Shown: piece after piece, positions 1 to 8,898 of the stretch
How positions within the stretch are numbered: the first letter of the stretch is position 1
Layout of the letters: each line of letters opens with the position of its first letter
NCBI GenBank assembly: GCA_035559995.1
Contig: DATMAM010000004.1
Coordinates: forward strand, 62,001-126,000
Length of the DNA: 64,000 bases
DNA from: DATMAM01 sp035559995
Lineage (GTDB): Bacteria > Desulfobacterota > Binatia > UBA9968
Reading direction: 5' to 3'
Made by a program: the position numbers and the translations under genes
Notes under the pieces: model-generated
Database searches by the model: none
The model's input: only the letters and a program-made list of their open reading frames with translations
What the model was told of the DNA's origin: nothing

Positions 1-481
1 CCGAGTCAAGGCGCGCGAACCTCTGCGCGCGCACCACACAACCCAGGGGCTCGATGAACGTGCCTTCTTCAAACGACAGCTCCTCCGGCAGAAGAAACGT
101 GCCGAGCCGAACGTTGATCTCCGGCACGCGAATATATTCGGCAAAGCCGCCCGGATCGAAACGGGTCTGGCGCAACGTGTCGCAGACCGAAGCGTGGCCC
201 CGCCGGCAGTAGCGGCAGCTCATGCAGGGCACATGGTGAGAAACAAAGACGCGGTCGCCTTTCTGGAAACCTTCGACGCCGGCGCCGAGCGCCGCGACCT
301 CGCCGGCGATCTCGTGGCCGAGCACGAGCGGGGCCTTCTTGACCCGATACCATTCCATGAGATCGGAGCCGCAGATGCCGCTGGCGCGCACGCGCACCAG
401 GAGCTCGCGCTCGCCGATCGCGGGCACCGGCATCTCCTCGAGCCGCACGTCGCGATTGTTGTAGTACATGGCAACGCGCAT
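1..481 (-). CDS. Zinc-dependent alcohol dehydrogenase, C-terminus beyond window
   Basis: N-terminal 160 residues of a medium-chain (GroES-like) zinc dehydrogenase, cut by the left window edge. Visible motifs are GICGSD, which carries the first catalytic zinc ligand Cys, GHEIAG with the second ligand His, and the structural-zinc cluster C-x2-C-x2-C-x7-C (CMSCRYCRRGHASVC). The family oxidises alcohols or polyols with NAD(P); the cofactor-binding Rossmann domain is outside the window, so the substrate cannot be guessed. ATG at 481 is the first start after the aldolase gene (stop at 508). The two are 26 nt apart on the same strand and probably cotranscribed. A second ATG at 469 is possible. Confidence 0.88.
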   Translation of the reverse strand, partial: MRVAMYYNNRDVRLEEMPVPAIGERELLVRVRASGICGSDLMEWYRVKKAPLVLGHEIAGEVAALGAGVEGFQKGDRVFVSHHVPCMSCRYCRRGHASVCDTLRQTRFDPGGFAEYIRVPEINVRLGTFLLPEELSFEEGTFIEPLGCVVRAQRFARLDS

Positions 482-507
482 GGATTCGCGATCGTGCTCT
501 TGGCTGC

Positions 508-1311
508 TTACGCCGTTGCGCGCCGCGCCTGGGTCCGCTTCGAGCTCTCGTAGAGACCGTACGCGTCATCGACGGTCGCTTTCTCGTGGACGATCGCCCG
601 GACGGCGCGAATCATGCCGACAGGGGAGTCGGACTGAAAAATATTGCGGCCCATGTCGACGCCGACGGCGCCGTGCTTGACGGCATTGTAGGTAAGCTCG
701 AGGGCTTCGCGCTCCGGCGTCTTTTTTCCGCCCGCGATGATGACCGGTATCGGGCAGCTCTGCACGACCTCGTCAAAGCCGTCGCAGTAGTACGTCTTTA
801 CGAAATGGGCGCCAAGCTCCGCCGCGATCCGGCACGAAAGCCCGAGATAGCGCGCGTCGCGGGCCATGTCTTTGCCGACGGCGGTCACCGCGAGCACGGG
901 AATGCCGTAGCGCTCGCCCTCGTCGACGAGCTTCGCAAGGCTGACGAGCGTCTGCTTTTCAAACTCCGACCCGACGAATATCGAAAGCGCCATCGCGGAA
1001 ACGTTGAGCCGCAGCGCATCCTCGATCGACACCGTGATATCCTCGTTGGATAGCTCCTTGAGAATGCTCGCCCCGCCGGAAACTCTCAGCACCACGGGAA
1101 CGCCCGACTCGGGATCGACCGAGGTCCGCAGGACGCCGCGCGTGAGCATGATGGAATCCGCGTACGGCAGAAGCGGCGCGATCGTCTTTCGCGGCTCTTC
1201 CAGGCCGCTTGTCGGCCCGAGAAAATAGCCGTGATCGACGGCGAGCATCACGGCCCGGCCGTCCTCTGGCTTGATCACGCGCGCGAGACGGTTTTTCATT
1301 CCCCAATCCAT
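508..1311 (-). CDS. DhnA/LsrF-type class I aldolase
   Basis: 267-residue TIM-barrel aldolase of the DhnA (class I fructose-bisphosphate aldolase / LsrF) family. AVDHGYF near the N-terminus is the family phosphate/substrate loop, and the Lys of FVKTYY is the expected Schiff-base residue. IIAGGKK and GVDMGRNIFQ are typical C-terminal phosphate-binding motifs. The start at 1311 is chosen because AGGAGG (1318-1323) sits 6 nt upstream; an in-frame start 39 nt earlier lacks a ribosome site. It lies upstream of the alcohol dehydrogenase. Members act on sugar phosphates or related ketoses; the exact substrate is unknown. Confidence 0.85.
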   Translation of the reverse strand: MDWGMKNRLARVIKPEDGRAVMLAVDHGYFLGPTSGLEEPRKTIAPLLPYADSIMLTRGVLRTSVDPESGVPVVLRVSGGASILKELSNEDITVSIEDALRLNVSAMALSIFVGSEFEKQTLVSLAKLVDEGERYGIPVLAVTAVGKDMARDARYLGLSCRIAAELGAHFVKTYYCDGFDEVVQSCPIPVIIAGGKKTPEREALELTYNAVKHGAVGVDMGRNIFQSDSPVGMIRAVRAIVHEKATVDDAYGLYESSKRTQARRATA

Positions 1312-1518
1312 TGAGAACCTCCTGGGTAAAAGCTCAGCAAAAACTAGCACAGAAAGTGAGCGAAAGTGAACCGCGGCGGCGGGTCGTCACTTTCGCCGCT
1401 CGAACTTGAAGCGGCGATAACTTGCGCCGGTCTGTTTGCCGGCGCGCAACCGCAATGTGAAACTTCCCCTCCCGCAAGGATGCGGGCAAGGCTATCAGGA
1501 TCGCCGCGGAGCTTTGCT

Positions 1519-2697
1519 CTAGGCGACGACGCCGTCTTTTTTCAGCGCCGCGATCGCCGCTGGCTCAAACCCGAGCTCCCGCAAGATCCCCTCGGTGTGC
1601 TCTCCCAGCATGGGCGGCGCCTTTTCGATCTTCGGCGGGGTTCGGCTCATGTCGATGGCGCTTCCGACCAGGCGCACCTTGCCCATTTCCGGGTGGGTCA
1701 CCTCCAGGGGAAATCCGTACTCGCGCACCTGCGGATCCTCGAAGACCTCGTCGAGCGTGTTGAGCGGCGCGCACGGAACGTCTTTTTCCCTGAGGCGCCG
1801 GATCCAATCGTCCCGGTCGCCTTGCCGGAAGATTTCCTTCATTGCGCGCGAGAGAGTCTCGTAGTTTTCGATGCGCGCCTTGCGATCGGCAAAGCGCGGA
1901 TCGCTCGCCCATTCCGCCTTGCCGACGACCTCGAACAAGCCGCGCCAGAACTTGTCCGGCGAAGAGAGATGAAGGACAAACGCCTTGCCGGCGCGATCCT
2001 CAAAGGCAAAGACGCCGGCATGATGCGTCCGATGGGCGCGCCGCGGCACTTCCCCGTCCTCGAAATAGCGCGTGGCATTTTCCGCGATGAACGCAACGCT
2101 CGCGCGCAAAAGAGAGGTTTCCACCCGCTGTCCCTGCCCGGTCACCGCGCGGTTCACGAGCGCGCCCAAAATCCCGTAGCACGCGTAGAGTCCGGTCAAG
2201 TGATCGGAAAAGGAAATCCCCATCCCCTTGGGCTCGCCAGGGTCGGTGAGAAGACTCAGAAGGCCGCTCATCGCTTGTCCGACGGTATCGTAGCCGGGAA
2301 GGTCTTTGTACGGACCGCGCGGGCCAAAACCGGAAATGGAGCAGTAAACGATCCGCGGATTCAGCTTGCGGATCTGCTCATAGCCTAAACCCCTTTTGTC
2401 CAGCGTGCCCGGACGAAAGTTCTCGATGAAGACATCGGCGGTCGCCAGAAGCTTTAACAGGATTTCTTTGCCTTCGCTGTTGCGAATGTCCAAGGCGATA
2501 CTTCGTTTGTTGCGGTTGAGGCTGCGGAAATTCGCCGCGTACAGTTTGTCGCCCCAGCCGCGAAACGGGTCGCCCTTGCCGGGCTCCTCGACCTTGATAA
2601 CGTCGGCGCCCAGGTCGGCGAGAAGCACGCCGGCGAAAGGCCCCGTCACATAGCTTGCCATCTCGACCACGCGAATGCCTGTAAGCGCGCCGTTCAT
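1519..2697 (-). CDS. CaiB/BaiF family (class III) CoA-transferase
   Basis: 392 residues, the usual length for class III CoA-transferases such as formyl-CoA transferase, which move CoA between carboxylic acids through an aspartyl-CoA intermediate. Family signatures are GADVIKVEEP, NRNKRSIALD, FIENFRPGTL and GFGPRGPY. The expected catalytic aspartate is Asp165 in SFSDHLTGL. The start at 2697 is preceded by GGAG; the in-frame start 39 nt upstream is less likely. It runs in the same direction as the D-aminoacylase-like gene 69 nt upstream and probably belongs to the same catabolic unit. The acid substrate cannot be deduced. Confidence 0.9.
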   Translation of the reverse strand: MNGALTGIRVVEMASYVTGPFAGVLLADLGADVIKVEEPGKGDPFRGWGDKLYAANFRSLNRNKRSIALDIRNSEGKEILLKLLATADVFIENFRPGTLDKRGLGYEQIRKLNPRIVYCSISGFGPRGPYKDLPGYDTVGQAMSGLLSLLTDPGEPKGMGISFSDHLTGLYACYGILGALVNRAVTGQGQRVETSLLRASVAFIAENATRYFEDGEVPRRAHRTHHAGVFAFEDRAGKAFVLHLSSPDKFWRGLFEVVGKAEWASDPRFADRKARIENYETLSRAMKEIFRQGDRDDWIRRLREKDVPCAPLNTLDEVFEDPQVREYGFPLEVTHPEMGKVRLVGSAIDMSRTPPKIEKAPPMLGEHTEGILRELGFEPAAIAALKKDGVVA

Positions 2698-2766
2698 GGA
2701 AAGATCTCCGGGCTCCGTAGGCGATTGAAAACCCATCCAAAGCCGCCGCCCCGACGAGCCGCACGG

Positions 2767-4461
2767 CTACACGGCGTCGTGGAGCGCGTTGTAGCGCGCG
2801 TTTCGCAGCACGCGCCCGGGATAGGCGCCGCTGGGCTCGCCGTTTTCGAGCAGCACTTCGCCGTTGACGATCGTGCAGCGAATGCCTTCGGCAAGTACGC
2901 GAATGCGCCAGCCGTTATTCGGCAAATCGTGCACCGCTTCCTCTTTGCCCGCATTGACGGTCGCCGGATCGAAAACGACGATATCGGCCGCCAGGCCGGG
3001 CCTCAGAAGGCCGCGATCATAAATGCCGAAAGCGCTCGCCGGATCGAACGTCAGGCGGCGCACCGCCTGCTCGAGCGACATGATCTTCTGCTCGCGCACC
3101 CAGTAGCCGAGAAGCTGCGTGCTGTAGCCGACCTCGGAATGAAACTGCACATGGGCGCCGCCGTCGGAGAGCCCCACCACCGTGTAGGGGCTTCGCAGAA
3201 GCTGGCCGACGGCAGCGCGATCGGTGTTGCGGTTGCCAAACGCAAAGCGCGTGTTGAGCGCTTCCTCGACGACGAGATCGACGAAAACATCGAACGGCTC
3301 CCTCCCCTGAGCCGCGGCAATTTGCGCGATGTTCTTCCCCTTCAACGCCTGGTTCTTCGGCAGGTGCGGCTCCTCGACGACAACGAGGTCCCAGCGTTTG
3401 TAAAAGCCCGAATCGGGGAGATCGAGGTCCGCGCGCAGTTTCTCGCGCGTCGCCGGATCGGCGTAAGCCCGCAGCTTCTCCTCATCCGCGACGTTGATCA
3501 GGCTCAACCATGTCGGCATCTGGCGGAAGATCTGGCAGTTTTTCATCGTAAAATGCTGCACCACGACCGTGGGGCTGACCAGCGGCAAGGCGCGGACGCC
3601 CTTGCGGCAGGCCTCTTCCACGCGCGCGAGATGCTCCTTCCAGCGCTCGGGCGCAAAGGCGCTCTGCTGGATTTGATTGTAGATGACGCTCCGGCCGCTC
3701 GCCTCGGAAAGCCTGCTCATCAGACCGCTTTTCAACTCGGGGCCGGCGCCGCCGCCGCTCTGGATCGCTCCGGTTCCCATCTCGCCGAGAACCTTGGCGA
3801 GCGCGATCAGCTCCTCTTCCGGCGCCACCGCGGCGGGTATCCGCTTTCCTTCCACGTCGAAGTGGCTCATGTTGCGCGTGACCGAAAGGCCGAGGGCGCC
3901 CGCCTCCAAGCCCTCGCGCACGATATCCCGCATCAAAGCCAGCTCGCTTTCTGTCGCCGGCCGCTCCTGGCTCGCTTCCCCCATCGCGTAAAAACGGATC
4001 GGCGAGTGGCCCATCAGCATCCCGACATTGACTCCCAGACGCTGCTCGATCGCCTCCATGTACTCGGGAATCGTTTCCCACCTCCATTGGACGCCCGCCT
4101 GCAGGATATCCATCGGGATCGCCTCAACTTGAGAGAGCATTCCCAAAACTTTGCTTCGGTCCTTCGGCTTGGCCGGCGCAAGCGTGAGCGAGCAGTTGCC
4201 GATGATGACGCTGGTCGCGCCGTGATGGCACGAAAACGTGCACAGCGGGTCCCACGTGACTTGCGCGTCGTAGTGGCAATGGTTGTCGATGAAGCCCGGC
4301 GCCACCGCCAAGCCGCGCGCGTCGATCGTCCGTTTGGCCGGGCCGCGCAGACGCCCGATCTCGAAGATTTTTCCTCTGACGACTCCCACGTCGCCGCAAA
4401 ACGAGGGCAATCCCGAACCGTCAATGATTCGTCCGTCTTTGATGAGCAAGTCGTAGACCAT
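2767..4461 (-). CDS. D-aminoacylase / N-acyl-D-amino-acid deacylase-like amidohydrolase
   Basis: 564-residue amidohydrolase-superfamily protein. After the short N-terminal beta-sandwich segment (LLIKDGRIIDGSG) comes GFIDNHCHYD with metal ligands His61 and His63. Cys90 in IGNCS is at the place of the bridging Cys of D-aminoacylases. The C-terminal LSDGGAHV carries the late catalytic Asp, and RPGLAADIVVFD is the usual C-terminal signature. It is longer than classical D-aminoacylases (about 480 residues). ATG 4461 has GGAGG 6-7 nt upstream. It diverges from the SBP at 4632, leaving about 170 bp for both promoters. Family members hydrolyse N-acyl-D-amino acids or related amides. Confidence 0.85.
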   Translation of the reverse strand: MVYDLLIKDGRIIDGSGLPSFCGDVGVVRGKIFEIGRLRGPAKRTIDARGLAVAPGFIDNHCHYDAQVTWDPLCTFSCHHGATSVIIGNCSLTLAPAKPKDRSKVLGMLSQVEAIPMDILQAGVQWRWETIPEYMEAIEQRLGVNVGMLMGHSPIRFYAMGEASQERPATESELALMRDIVREGLEAGALGLSVTRNMSHFDVEGKRIPAAVAPEEELIALAKVLGEMGTGAIQSGGGAGPELKSGLMSRLSEASGRSVIYNQIQQSAFAPERWKEHLARVEEACRKGVRALPLVSPTVVVQHFTMKNCQIFRQMPTWLSLINVADEEKLRAYADPATREKLRADLDLPDSGFYKRWDLVVVEEPHLPKNQALKGKNIAQIAAAQGREPFDVFVDLVVEEALNTRFAFGNRNTDRAAVGQLLRSPYTVVGLSDGGAHVQFHSEVGYSTQLLGYWVREQKIMSLEQAVRRLTFDPASAFGIYDRGLLRPGLAADIVVFDPATVNAGKEEAVHDLPNNGWRIRVLAEGIRCTIVNGEVLLENGEPSGAYPGRVLRNARYNALHDAV

Positions 4462-4631
4462 CGTTGCCTCCTCGAGTCGCTGCCGACCCTGGACGGTTAG
4501 CACTCGCTCTGCGCCGCTGTCAAGAACGATCGCCCGCGGCCCGCCCATTGATGTTCACTCGCGGCTTTGTTATACGCAGCCGATCGCGGTTAAAAAAAAC
4601 ACAGCGGGTTCGGATAACGAGGAGGTTACTC

Positions 4632-5744
4632 ATGAGACGCCAACTTCTTTTTATCGCGTTAATGAGCGCATGGATGACAGTCGGCACGGCGTGGGCCGCG
4701 GCGGCTCCCGGCTCGTCTTTGCTCAAGGCCAAGCAGGAAGCGGAGGCTAAAGGATTTATTTTCTACACGAGCTTCGACGAGATCGTCGCTCAGGCCAAAA
4801 AGGAGGGGAAGCTGCGGGTTTTGAGCGGCGAGGATTCGAGCGTTATCAAAGCGACGGCTGAAGCGTTTCGGAAGAAATATCCGTTCATCGACGCCCGTCC
4901 CGAAGGCGTCGAGGGGACTGAGGTCTATCTCAGAATGCTTTCCGAGATGAAGGCCGGTCTGGCGAAGTGGGACGTCAATTATCTCGCCCCGGACTATTAC
5001 CCGGAATATCTCCCGTTGCAAAAAAAATTCGACATCTTGGGAATGGCGCAACACGGGGTGTTGAACGTTCCCGTAAAGCTCGTCGATCCGGTCAACCGGC
5101 ACATCGTCGCGCTTCAGAGCAACGCGCAGATCGTCGCCTACAACAAAGAGCTGATCGCGGGCGAAAAAGTGCCGCATAGCTGGGAGGATTTTCTCAAGCC
5201 GGAATTTAAAGAGCGCAAATTCGCCACGGATATCCGGCCGAAAGTTTTCGCCTCTCTGGTGCCCGCCTGGGGGCTCGAGAAGACCCTGGACTTCGCCAAA
5301 AAATTGGGCGAGCAAAAACCGATCTGGCTCAGAGGGGACGCGCAGATCATCACTTACCTTATGTCCGGCCAGTACCCCATCGCGATGGGACAGAACTACA
5401 AGACCTACGTCAGGGTGCAGAAGAAAGACGTCGCAGGAGTTCTGGGCCTCAAGATCGTGGAGCCTCTGCCCGTTCGGCTGAGCGAAACCCAGGGAGTCCT
5501 GGCCACGGCGGAAAATCCGCATGCGGCGCTGTTATGGCTTGCGTTTCAGGCCGGGCCTGAGGGACAGAAGATAAGGGACGACCTGGACTTGGCCGCATCG
5601 ATCTTCAGCCCGGGCTCGGCCCATGAGCAACTGAGCAGGGGAAAGAAAGTCTCGCTCGTGGCCTGGGAGCACTATTTGAGGATGGCGGACTACGAAGCGC
5701 AAATCGTCAAAGCGCTGGGTTTTCCTCGAGCGGAGAAGAAGTAG
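4632..5744 (+). CDS. ABC transporter solute-binding protein (S1)
   Basis: 370 residues with a Sec signal peptide (MRRQLLFIALMSAWMTVGTA, then WA|AA). The mature part has the layout of family 1 periplasmic binding proteins of the ferric-iron/polyamine type: FDEIVAQAKKEGKLRVLSG, a hinge near AYNKELIAGEKVPHSWEDF and a C-terminal AENPHAALLWLAFQAGPEGQ stretch. GGAGG at 4621 sets the start. It is the most divergent of six related binding proteins here and lacks the Cys pair found in four of them. No permease is adjacent. The next gene is the racemase-fold protein, 50 nt downstream. Ligand unknown. Confidence 0.88.
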   Translation: MRRQLLFIALMSAWMTVGTAWAAAAPGSSLLKAKQEAEAKGFIFYTSFDEIVAQAKKEGKLRVLSGEDSSVIKATAEAFRKKYPFIDARPEGVEGTEVYLRMLSEMKAGLAKWDVNYLAPDYYPEYLPLQKKFDILGMAQHGVLNVPVKLVDPVNRHIVALQSNAQIVAYNKELIAGEKVPHSWEDFLKPEFKERKFATDIRPKVFASLVPAWGLEKTLDFAKKLGEQKPIWLRGDAQIITYLMSGQYPIAMGQNYKTYVRVQKKDVAGVLGLKIVEPLPVRLSETQGVLATAENPHAALLWLAFQAGPEGQKIRDDLDLAASIFSPGSAHEQLSRGKKVSLVAWEHYLRMADYEAQIVKALGFPRAEKK

Positions 5745-5794
5745 TCCGTGCTCGCCCGGAGGCCGTTCGCAGCCGATCGAGAGAAGAGCTAAAA

Positions 5795-6571
5795 ATGCGC
5801 ATCATGGCCCTAAGCCACACGTTCGTGCGCGGCTCCGATGAAGAAAGCGAACGGCGGCGGCTCGAGCGCTTGTACCGCTACGCCTCGCCCGGAACGACCA
5901 TTGAGATTCACTACCCCGAGGATCTCGGCGGCAGCGAGGTCCTGCGCCACCAGCGCACGACCAAGACGCTGGCCGGGCTCCATCATGTCCTGGAGACGCC
6001 CGCGCTCGTCAAAAAGATCATCGAAGCGGAACGCGACGGCTTTGACGCGGTCGTCCAGACCGACGCCTTCGATCCGGGAGTCGAGGCGGCGCGTTTGGCC
6101 GTGAGAATCCCGGTGGTCGGTTCGCTCCGCGCTTCCTGCCATTTCGCCGCCACGCTTTGCGAGCGCTTCGCCCTCACGGTCCCGCTCGAGAGCTATGTGC
6201 CGTATGTCTGGCGTCTCGTCGAAACTTACCGGATGGAACATTTCGTCAGCGGCATTAAGGTGATCGGAATGTACGAAGTTGGCGACCTCAGTAAGTATCA
6301 CGACGCTATCTTGGCGCGGACGATCGAGGTCGCGCGGGAGCTGGTCTCCGGCGGAGCGCAGGCTCTCATCCCGCTCGCCGCGCGGCTAATACCCGCCGCG
6401 GTCGCGCCGGAGGAGGTCGAGAGAGAAATCGGCGTCCCGGTCATTAACACGCAGGCGGTGGCGATCCGCTTTGCCGAGCTGATGGTCAGTAGCAAAACAT
6501 CCCACAGCCAAAGGGCCTACCCTTGGGCACCCGGGCTTACCCCGGACCACATCGTCAAGCGCGGGAGCTGA
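5795..6571 (+). CDS. Asp/Glu/hydantoin racemase-fold protein lacking both catalytic cysteines
   Basis: 258 residues with the two-lobed racemase fold: GFDAVVQTDAFDPGVEAAR aligns with the hydantoin-racemase first active-site loop (typically ACFGDPGL), and GAQALIPLAARLIP with the second (typically LGCAGM). In both loops the catalytic Cys is absent: Asp90 stands in the first and Ala195 in the second. A cysteine-based racemase or two-base mechanism is therefore unlikely. It may be a decarboxylase-, isomerase- or lyase-like member, or a binding protein. It follows S1 by 50 nt and may handle the imported compound. Family call firm, reaction unknown. Confidence 0.75.
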   Translation: MRIMALSHTFVRGSDEESERRRLERLYRYASPGTTIEIHYPEDLGGSEVLRHQRTTKTLAGLHHVLETPALVKKIIEAERDGFDAVVQTDAFDPGVEAARLAVRIPVVGSLRASCHFAATLCERFALTVPLESYVPYVWRLVETYRMEHFVSGIKVIGMYEVGDLSKYHDAILARTIEVARELVSGGAQALIPLAARLIPAAVAPEEVEREIGVPVINTQAVAIRFAELMVSSKTSHSQRAYPWAPGLTPDHIVKRGS

Positions 6572-6711
6572 TTTTCTCCTGGCTCTGTCTTAAAAGCGCA
6601 ACAAAATGTCCCAGCGGCGCGCCGCCGCGCAGAAAATTGAAGCCGCCTTCGCGCTGGTACGATCCTTGCACAAAGTCGATCCAGACCAAACTCCCCAATC
6701 GAGCGGAAGAG

Positions 6712-6969
6712 ATGCCAAGAAAAACTTCAACGGCACGGCAAACCTGTAGCGTTTGCCGTTGCGTCGACAAGTTTAATTTTCACGTCCCTAACGATCTCTG
6801 GCATCAGGTTGTGCCGGCGCGCTATCGAAACCGAGTGGTGTGTCTGGAGTGCTTCGATGAGTTCGCCAGCAAAAAGAACGTCGACTACTCGGGCTATCTC
6901 AACGTTCTTTATTTCGTCGGCGACCAGGCGACGTTGAAGTTCGAAACCGTATCCGTACGGAGCGCCTAG
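6712..6969 (+). CDS. Small zinc-ribbon-like hypothetical protein
   Basis: 85 residues with two CxxC knuckles (Cys12/Cys15, with Cys17 nearby, and Cys44/Cys47 in VVCLECFDEF), consistent with one structural zinc site. No signal peptide or membrane segment. The start at 6712 is chosen because the 63 codons upstream are compositionally unlike protein; the ribosome site (GCGGAAGAG) is weak. It converges with the next tiny zinc protein, and the two stop codons share the palindrome CTAG. No function recognised. Confidence 0.55.
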   Translation: MPRKTSTARQTCSVCRCVDKFNFHVPNDLWHQVVPARYRNRVVCLECFDEFASKKNVDYSGYLNVLYFVGDQATLKFETVSVRSA

Positions 6970-7130
6970 CGGCAGTTCCCCTCGCGTAGCTTCGCCCTGC
7001 ATTCGTTGCAGAGCTCGCCCTCGATCGGCACTGTAAAGCGCTCATCGTAATCGGAGCTGGGCCAGTCGGCGCAGTTGGTGCAAAAATGCCAGGTCTGCGT
7101 GCCTTTTTTTCTTCGACAGGTGGACGCCAT
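6966..7130 (-). CDS. 54-residue double-CxxC protein
   Basis: Very short protein with Cys17-x2-Cys20 (WHFCTNC) and Cys41-x2-Cys44 (ELCNEC), plus Cys5 and Cys53. It resembles a widespread family of uncharacterised mini-proteins with the TWHFCxNCxxWP pattern; this is recalled from general knowledge and not checked. Start 7130 has AAGGA 7 nt upstream; the longer in-frame extension (to 7304) lacks a ribosome site and looks non-coding. Its stop overlaps the stop of the gene on the other strand. Probably zinc-binding; role unknown. Confidence 0.6.
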   Translation of the reverse strand: MASTCRRKKGTQTWHFCTNCADWPSSDYDERFTVPIEGELCNECRAKLREGNCR

Positions 7131-7384
7131 TGCGAGTCCTTGAATTTTTTTCCTTACGAGTTTCGCCGCGCAGGCGCAAGGCCCTTCGATGAAAGATTTT
7201 TTCCGGGACTGCGGCGCCATCGCGTGCCATAAGATTTCGCCTCTGATCGAAAGAGATTTTAAAGTGGCGGTCGGCGCAAGAAGCGCGACGCTTCTCGCCG
7301 TCAACGCACGAGAATCGTTTTGTCTGTTGCTGTCTTCTTGACAACAATTTCGCTCGGCTGGTAAACGGCACAGGAGAGATTGTC

Positions 7385-8101
7385 ATGTCCGCTTGGGACC
7401 GGGACCGGCTGCCCGCCTTTGATTCGCCGGAGCTCGACGAGTTGAAGCAGAAGCTGGTTACCGCGTGCCGCATCCTCGATCGCGAGGGCATCACCGATGG
7501 CTATGGCCACGTGAGCGTGCGCGTCCCGGGGGCCGACGCCTTCATCACGATCGCCAACGTCAGTCCCGGGCTTGCCCGCGTCGAGCGGCTGGTCATGCTG
7601 GATTTTGACGGCGCCTATCTCGGCGGCGCGGACTCGCCGCCCAACGAATGGCCGATTCACGCGTGCGTGCTGCGGGCGCGACCCGACGTCATGAGCGTAT
7701 GCCACACGCACTCGGTCTGGAGCACGCTCTTTAGCGTGTTGCCGGTCAAGCTCAAGCCGTTGCATCACTACGGAAAATTTCTCTCCGCCGACGGCCCGCC
7801 GGTCTACGAGGCGGCGGGGCTTGTCCGAACGGTGGAACGCGGCAAGGCGCTGGCGGCGGCGCTCGGGGATGCGCCGGCCGTGTTGATGCGCGCTCATGGA
7901 GACACCGTCGTCGGCGAAAGCGTCGAGCAGGCGATTCAGCGAACGGTTCGACTGGCGCGGCTCGGGGAGCTGGCCCACTTGGCGCTCATCCATGGCGAGC
8001 CGAAATATCTGTCGCAAGAGGAGCTCGATACGTTCAGCGCGGACGAGCGGTTTCCGCTTCGCGGCTGGGAATATCTGGTGAGCCGGCTTAAAGAAAGATA
8101 A
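7385..8101 (+). CDS. Class II aldolase/adducin family protein
   Basis: 238 residues with the full metal site of the class II aldolase/adducin fold: Glu88 in NEWPIH, His107 and His109 in VCHTHSVW, and His171 in RAHGDTVVG. Relatives are L-fuculose-phosphate aldolase and ribulose-5-phosphate 4-epimerase, and also 3,4-dihydroxyphthalate or vanillate-type decarboxylases. Given the catabolic neighbours, an aromatic-acid decarboxylase or aldolase role is possible but unproven. AGGAG lies about 8 nt before the ATG. The TenA/PqqC-fold gene starts 45 nt downstream, probably in one operon. Confidence 0.85.
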   Translation: MSAWDRDRLPAFDSPELDELKQKLVTACRILDREGITDGYGHVSVRVPGADAFITIANVSPGLARVERLVMLDFDGAYLGGADSPPNEWPIHACVLRARPDVMSVCHTHSVWSTLFSVLPVKLKPLHHYGKFLSADGPPVYEAAGLVRTVERGKALAAALGDAPAVLMRAHGDTVVGESVEQAIQRTVRLARLGELAHLALIHGEPKYLSQEELDTFSADERFPLRGWEYLVSRLKER

Positions 8102-8146
8102 GGCGCCCATGCCGCCGCGCGCGCCGAAAAGCAAGGAGAAATGAAC

Positions 8147-8842
8147 ATGGACGGGCAAACCGAAGGAGTATCATCGGCGGAATTCGTCCGCCAGCTCAAG
8201 CAGGAGATTTCCCGGCACTCCAAGCAGCGCGTCAACCATCCGTTCGTGCGCGCGGTGGCGGCGGGTCGCGCGAGCATGGAGGAGATCCGCCGCTGGGCGA
8301 TCCAGGATTACCAGTTTCGCCGCGCCGTGCCCCGAATCGCGATGCTCCGCTATCTCGCGTGCAGCGACCCCGAGATCGCCCGGCGCATGTTCGAGGTGGT
8401 GGAGGAAGAGACCCGAGGCCTGCTCCCGGGAAGCGCCGGCCATGCCGACCTGTTCGTCGAGTTTGCCGAATCCATCGGCATCGCGCGCGCGGAGCTGGAA
8501 AACGCCGAGCTTCGGCCGGCGACCGCGGCGCATCTCTATTATGCGGAACTGGTCATCCATACGCTTCCCTGGTTTGTCGTGATGGCGGCGCAGATCGGCG
8601 CCGAAGGAACTTTTCCTCCGGCCGTCGCCGCTCTCGGACAAGGCTTCATGAAGCAGTACGGAATGCGGCCGGAAGCGCTTCGGTTCTTTACCGTGCATGC
8701 CGAAGCGGACGAGGAGCACGGAAAACTCGCGGAGGAGATCGCGGTTCGCTACATCACTTCCCCTCACCTGCAGCAGCAGACCCGCGAGGTCACCTTCCGC
8801 CGGATGGAGCTTCTCTACGACGTGTGGAGCATCGACTATTGA
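8147..8842 (+). CDS. TenA/PqqC heme-oxygenase-fold, possible diiron oxidase
   Basis: 231-residue all-helical protein of the TenA/PqqC/heme-oxygenase-like superfamily. The pattern EEET (residues 86-89), His99 in SAGHADLF, and Asp188-x2-His191 in HAEADEEHGKL matches the metal-ligand layout of heme-oxygenase-like diiron oxidases rather than cofactor-free PqqC. Start choice: an ATG at 8141 lies only 2 nt after AGGAG, while the ATG at 8147 has an 8-nt spacer, so the latter is preferred. It pairs with the class II aldolase gene upstream. Possible role: O2-dependent C-C or C-N bond cleavage; substrate unknown. Confidence 0.75.
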   Translation: MDGQTEGVSSAEFVRQLKQEISRHSKQRVNHPFVRAVAAGRASMEEIRRWAIQDYQFRRAVPRIAMLRYLACSDPEIARRMFEVVEEETRGLLPGSAGHADLFVEFAESIGIARAELENAELRPATAAHLYYAELVIHTLPWFVVMAAQIGAEGTFPPAVAALGQGFMKQYGMRPEALRFFTVHAEADEEHGKLAEEIAVRYITSPHLQQQTREVTFRRMELLYDVWSIDY

Positions 8843-8898
8843 TGCCGGCCTGGCGCTCGAAGCGCGCCGTTTTGGACCGGCGCTGCCCTAAGCTCTCG

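Noticed and set aside
1366..2388. Long plus-strand frame opposite the CoA-transferase
   Set aside because: Arg/Ala/His-rich shadow typical of high-GC DNA; the minus strand has all CaiB motifs.
2725..4500. 591-codon plus-strand frame opposite the D-aminoacylase-like gene
   Set aside because: Antisense shadow without family motifs; the minus strand carries the metal ligands.
6555..6770. Minus-strand 71-codon frame with fairly protein-like composition (FLGISSARLGSLVWIDF)
   Set aside because: It overlaps the start of the better-supported CxxC protein on the other strand, has no ribosome site and matches no family I know. It could be a remnant of a lost gene but cannot be supported.
7338..7366. 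TTGACA-17-GTAAAC as promoter for the class II aldolase gene
   Set aside because: Transcription would start inside or after the ribosome site at 7372, so it cannot give a normal leader.
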